Shown here: piece after piece, positions 63,909-64,000 of the stretch | Layout: each line of letters begins with the position of its first letter | Position numbering within the stretch: the first letter of the stretch is position 1 | Assembly (NCBI GenBank): GCA_024867545.1 | Contig: JANFNE010000032.1 | Coordinates: 558,001-622,000, forward strand | DNA length: 64,000 bases | Source of the DNA: Phytopythium helicoides | Taxonomy: Eukaryota > Oomycota > Peronosporomycetes > Pythiales > Pythiaceae | Direction: 5' to 3' | Notes under the pieces: generated by a model | The model's database searches: none | What the model was told of the DNA's origin: nothing | The model's input: the letters and a program-made list of their open reading frames with translations, nothing else | Made by a program: the position numbers and the translations under genes

Positions 63909-64000
63909 TGAAGTGGCGAAGGGGAGGGTGGCGAGCACGCTGTGGTGCTGTGCGTTCTGGCCCATGCTACACACATCTCACTGATTGCATGATAAAATTG

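Overview
The window looks like a nuclear chromosome segment of an oomycete (Phytophthora/Pythium type). The evidence is short GT-AG introns of about 45-80 bp in some genes, long uninterrupted reading frames in others, two folate-biopterin (BT1-type) transporters, a large family of SKN1/KRE6-like beta-glucan proteins suited to a glucan-rich wall, and oomycete-style initiator sequences upstream of several genes. No genus can be assigned from sequence alone.

Layout. (1) 1-1.2 kb: the 3' end of a coiled-coil protein gene and a small secreted protein with a Myb/SANT-like segment. (2) 2.4-9.5 kb: two nearly identical BT1-type transporter genes flank 3 kb of degraded DNA that holds a foldback repeat and a broken Ty3/gypsy retroelement. 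(3) 9.7-11.0 kb, minus strand: a three-exon 1-acylglycerol-3-phosphate acyltransferase. Part of its 3' end was copied along with the first transporter. (4) 12.3-48.3 kb: the centrepiece, a head-to-tail array of 12 SKN1/KRE6-like genes (A1-A12), all on the plus strand. Nine are intact single-exon genes. A6 is a deletion chimera, and A8 and A10 carry the same 1-kb insertion. The intact proteins are type I membrane proteins: signal peptide, GH16-like domain with an ExDxxE triad, six-Cys EGF-like module, Ser/Thr linker, one membrane span, and a short cytosolic tail ending YSTNF(V/I). Two block duplications, about 3.3 kb and about 6.4 kb, built much of the array. (5) 48.4-59.5 kb: ordinary housekeeping genes, namely an STK19 homologue, a PUS1-type tRNA pseudouridine synthase, mitochondrial glycine-cleavage H protein, a 1691-aa kinesin-12 (KIF15-like), an ankyrin-repeat protein and NF-YB. 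(6) 59.8-64.0 kb, minus strand: two tandem S10 serine carboxypeptidases with a C-terminal membrane span.

How it fits together. The array probably acts in the secretory pathway or at the cell surface to make or remodel beta-1,6/beta-1,3-glucan. The membrane-anchored carboxypeptidases and the acyltransferase are also secretory/ER proteins, but nothing shows they act with the array. The recurring theme is duplication with partial homogenisation: the transporters, the glucan genes and the carboxypeptidases are each close to identical over long stretches and differ in sharply bounded patches. Exon boundaries were worked out by hand from splice consensus, reading frame and recognised protein motifs; no alignment or expression data were available.
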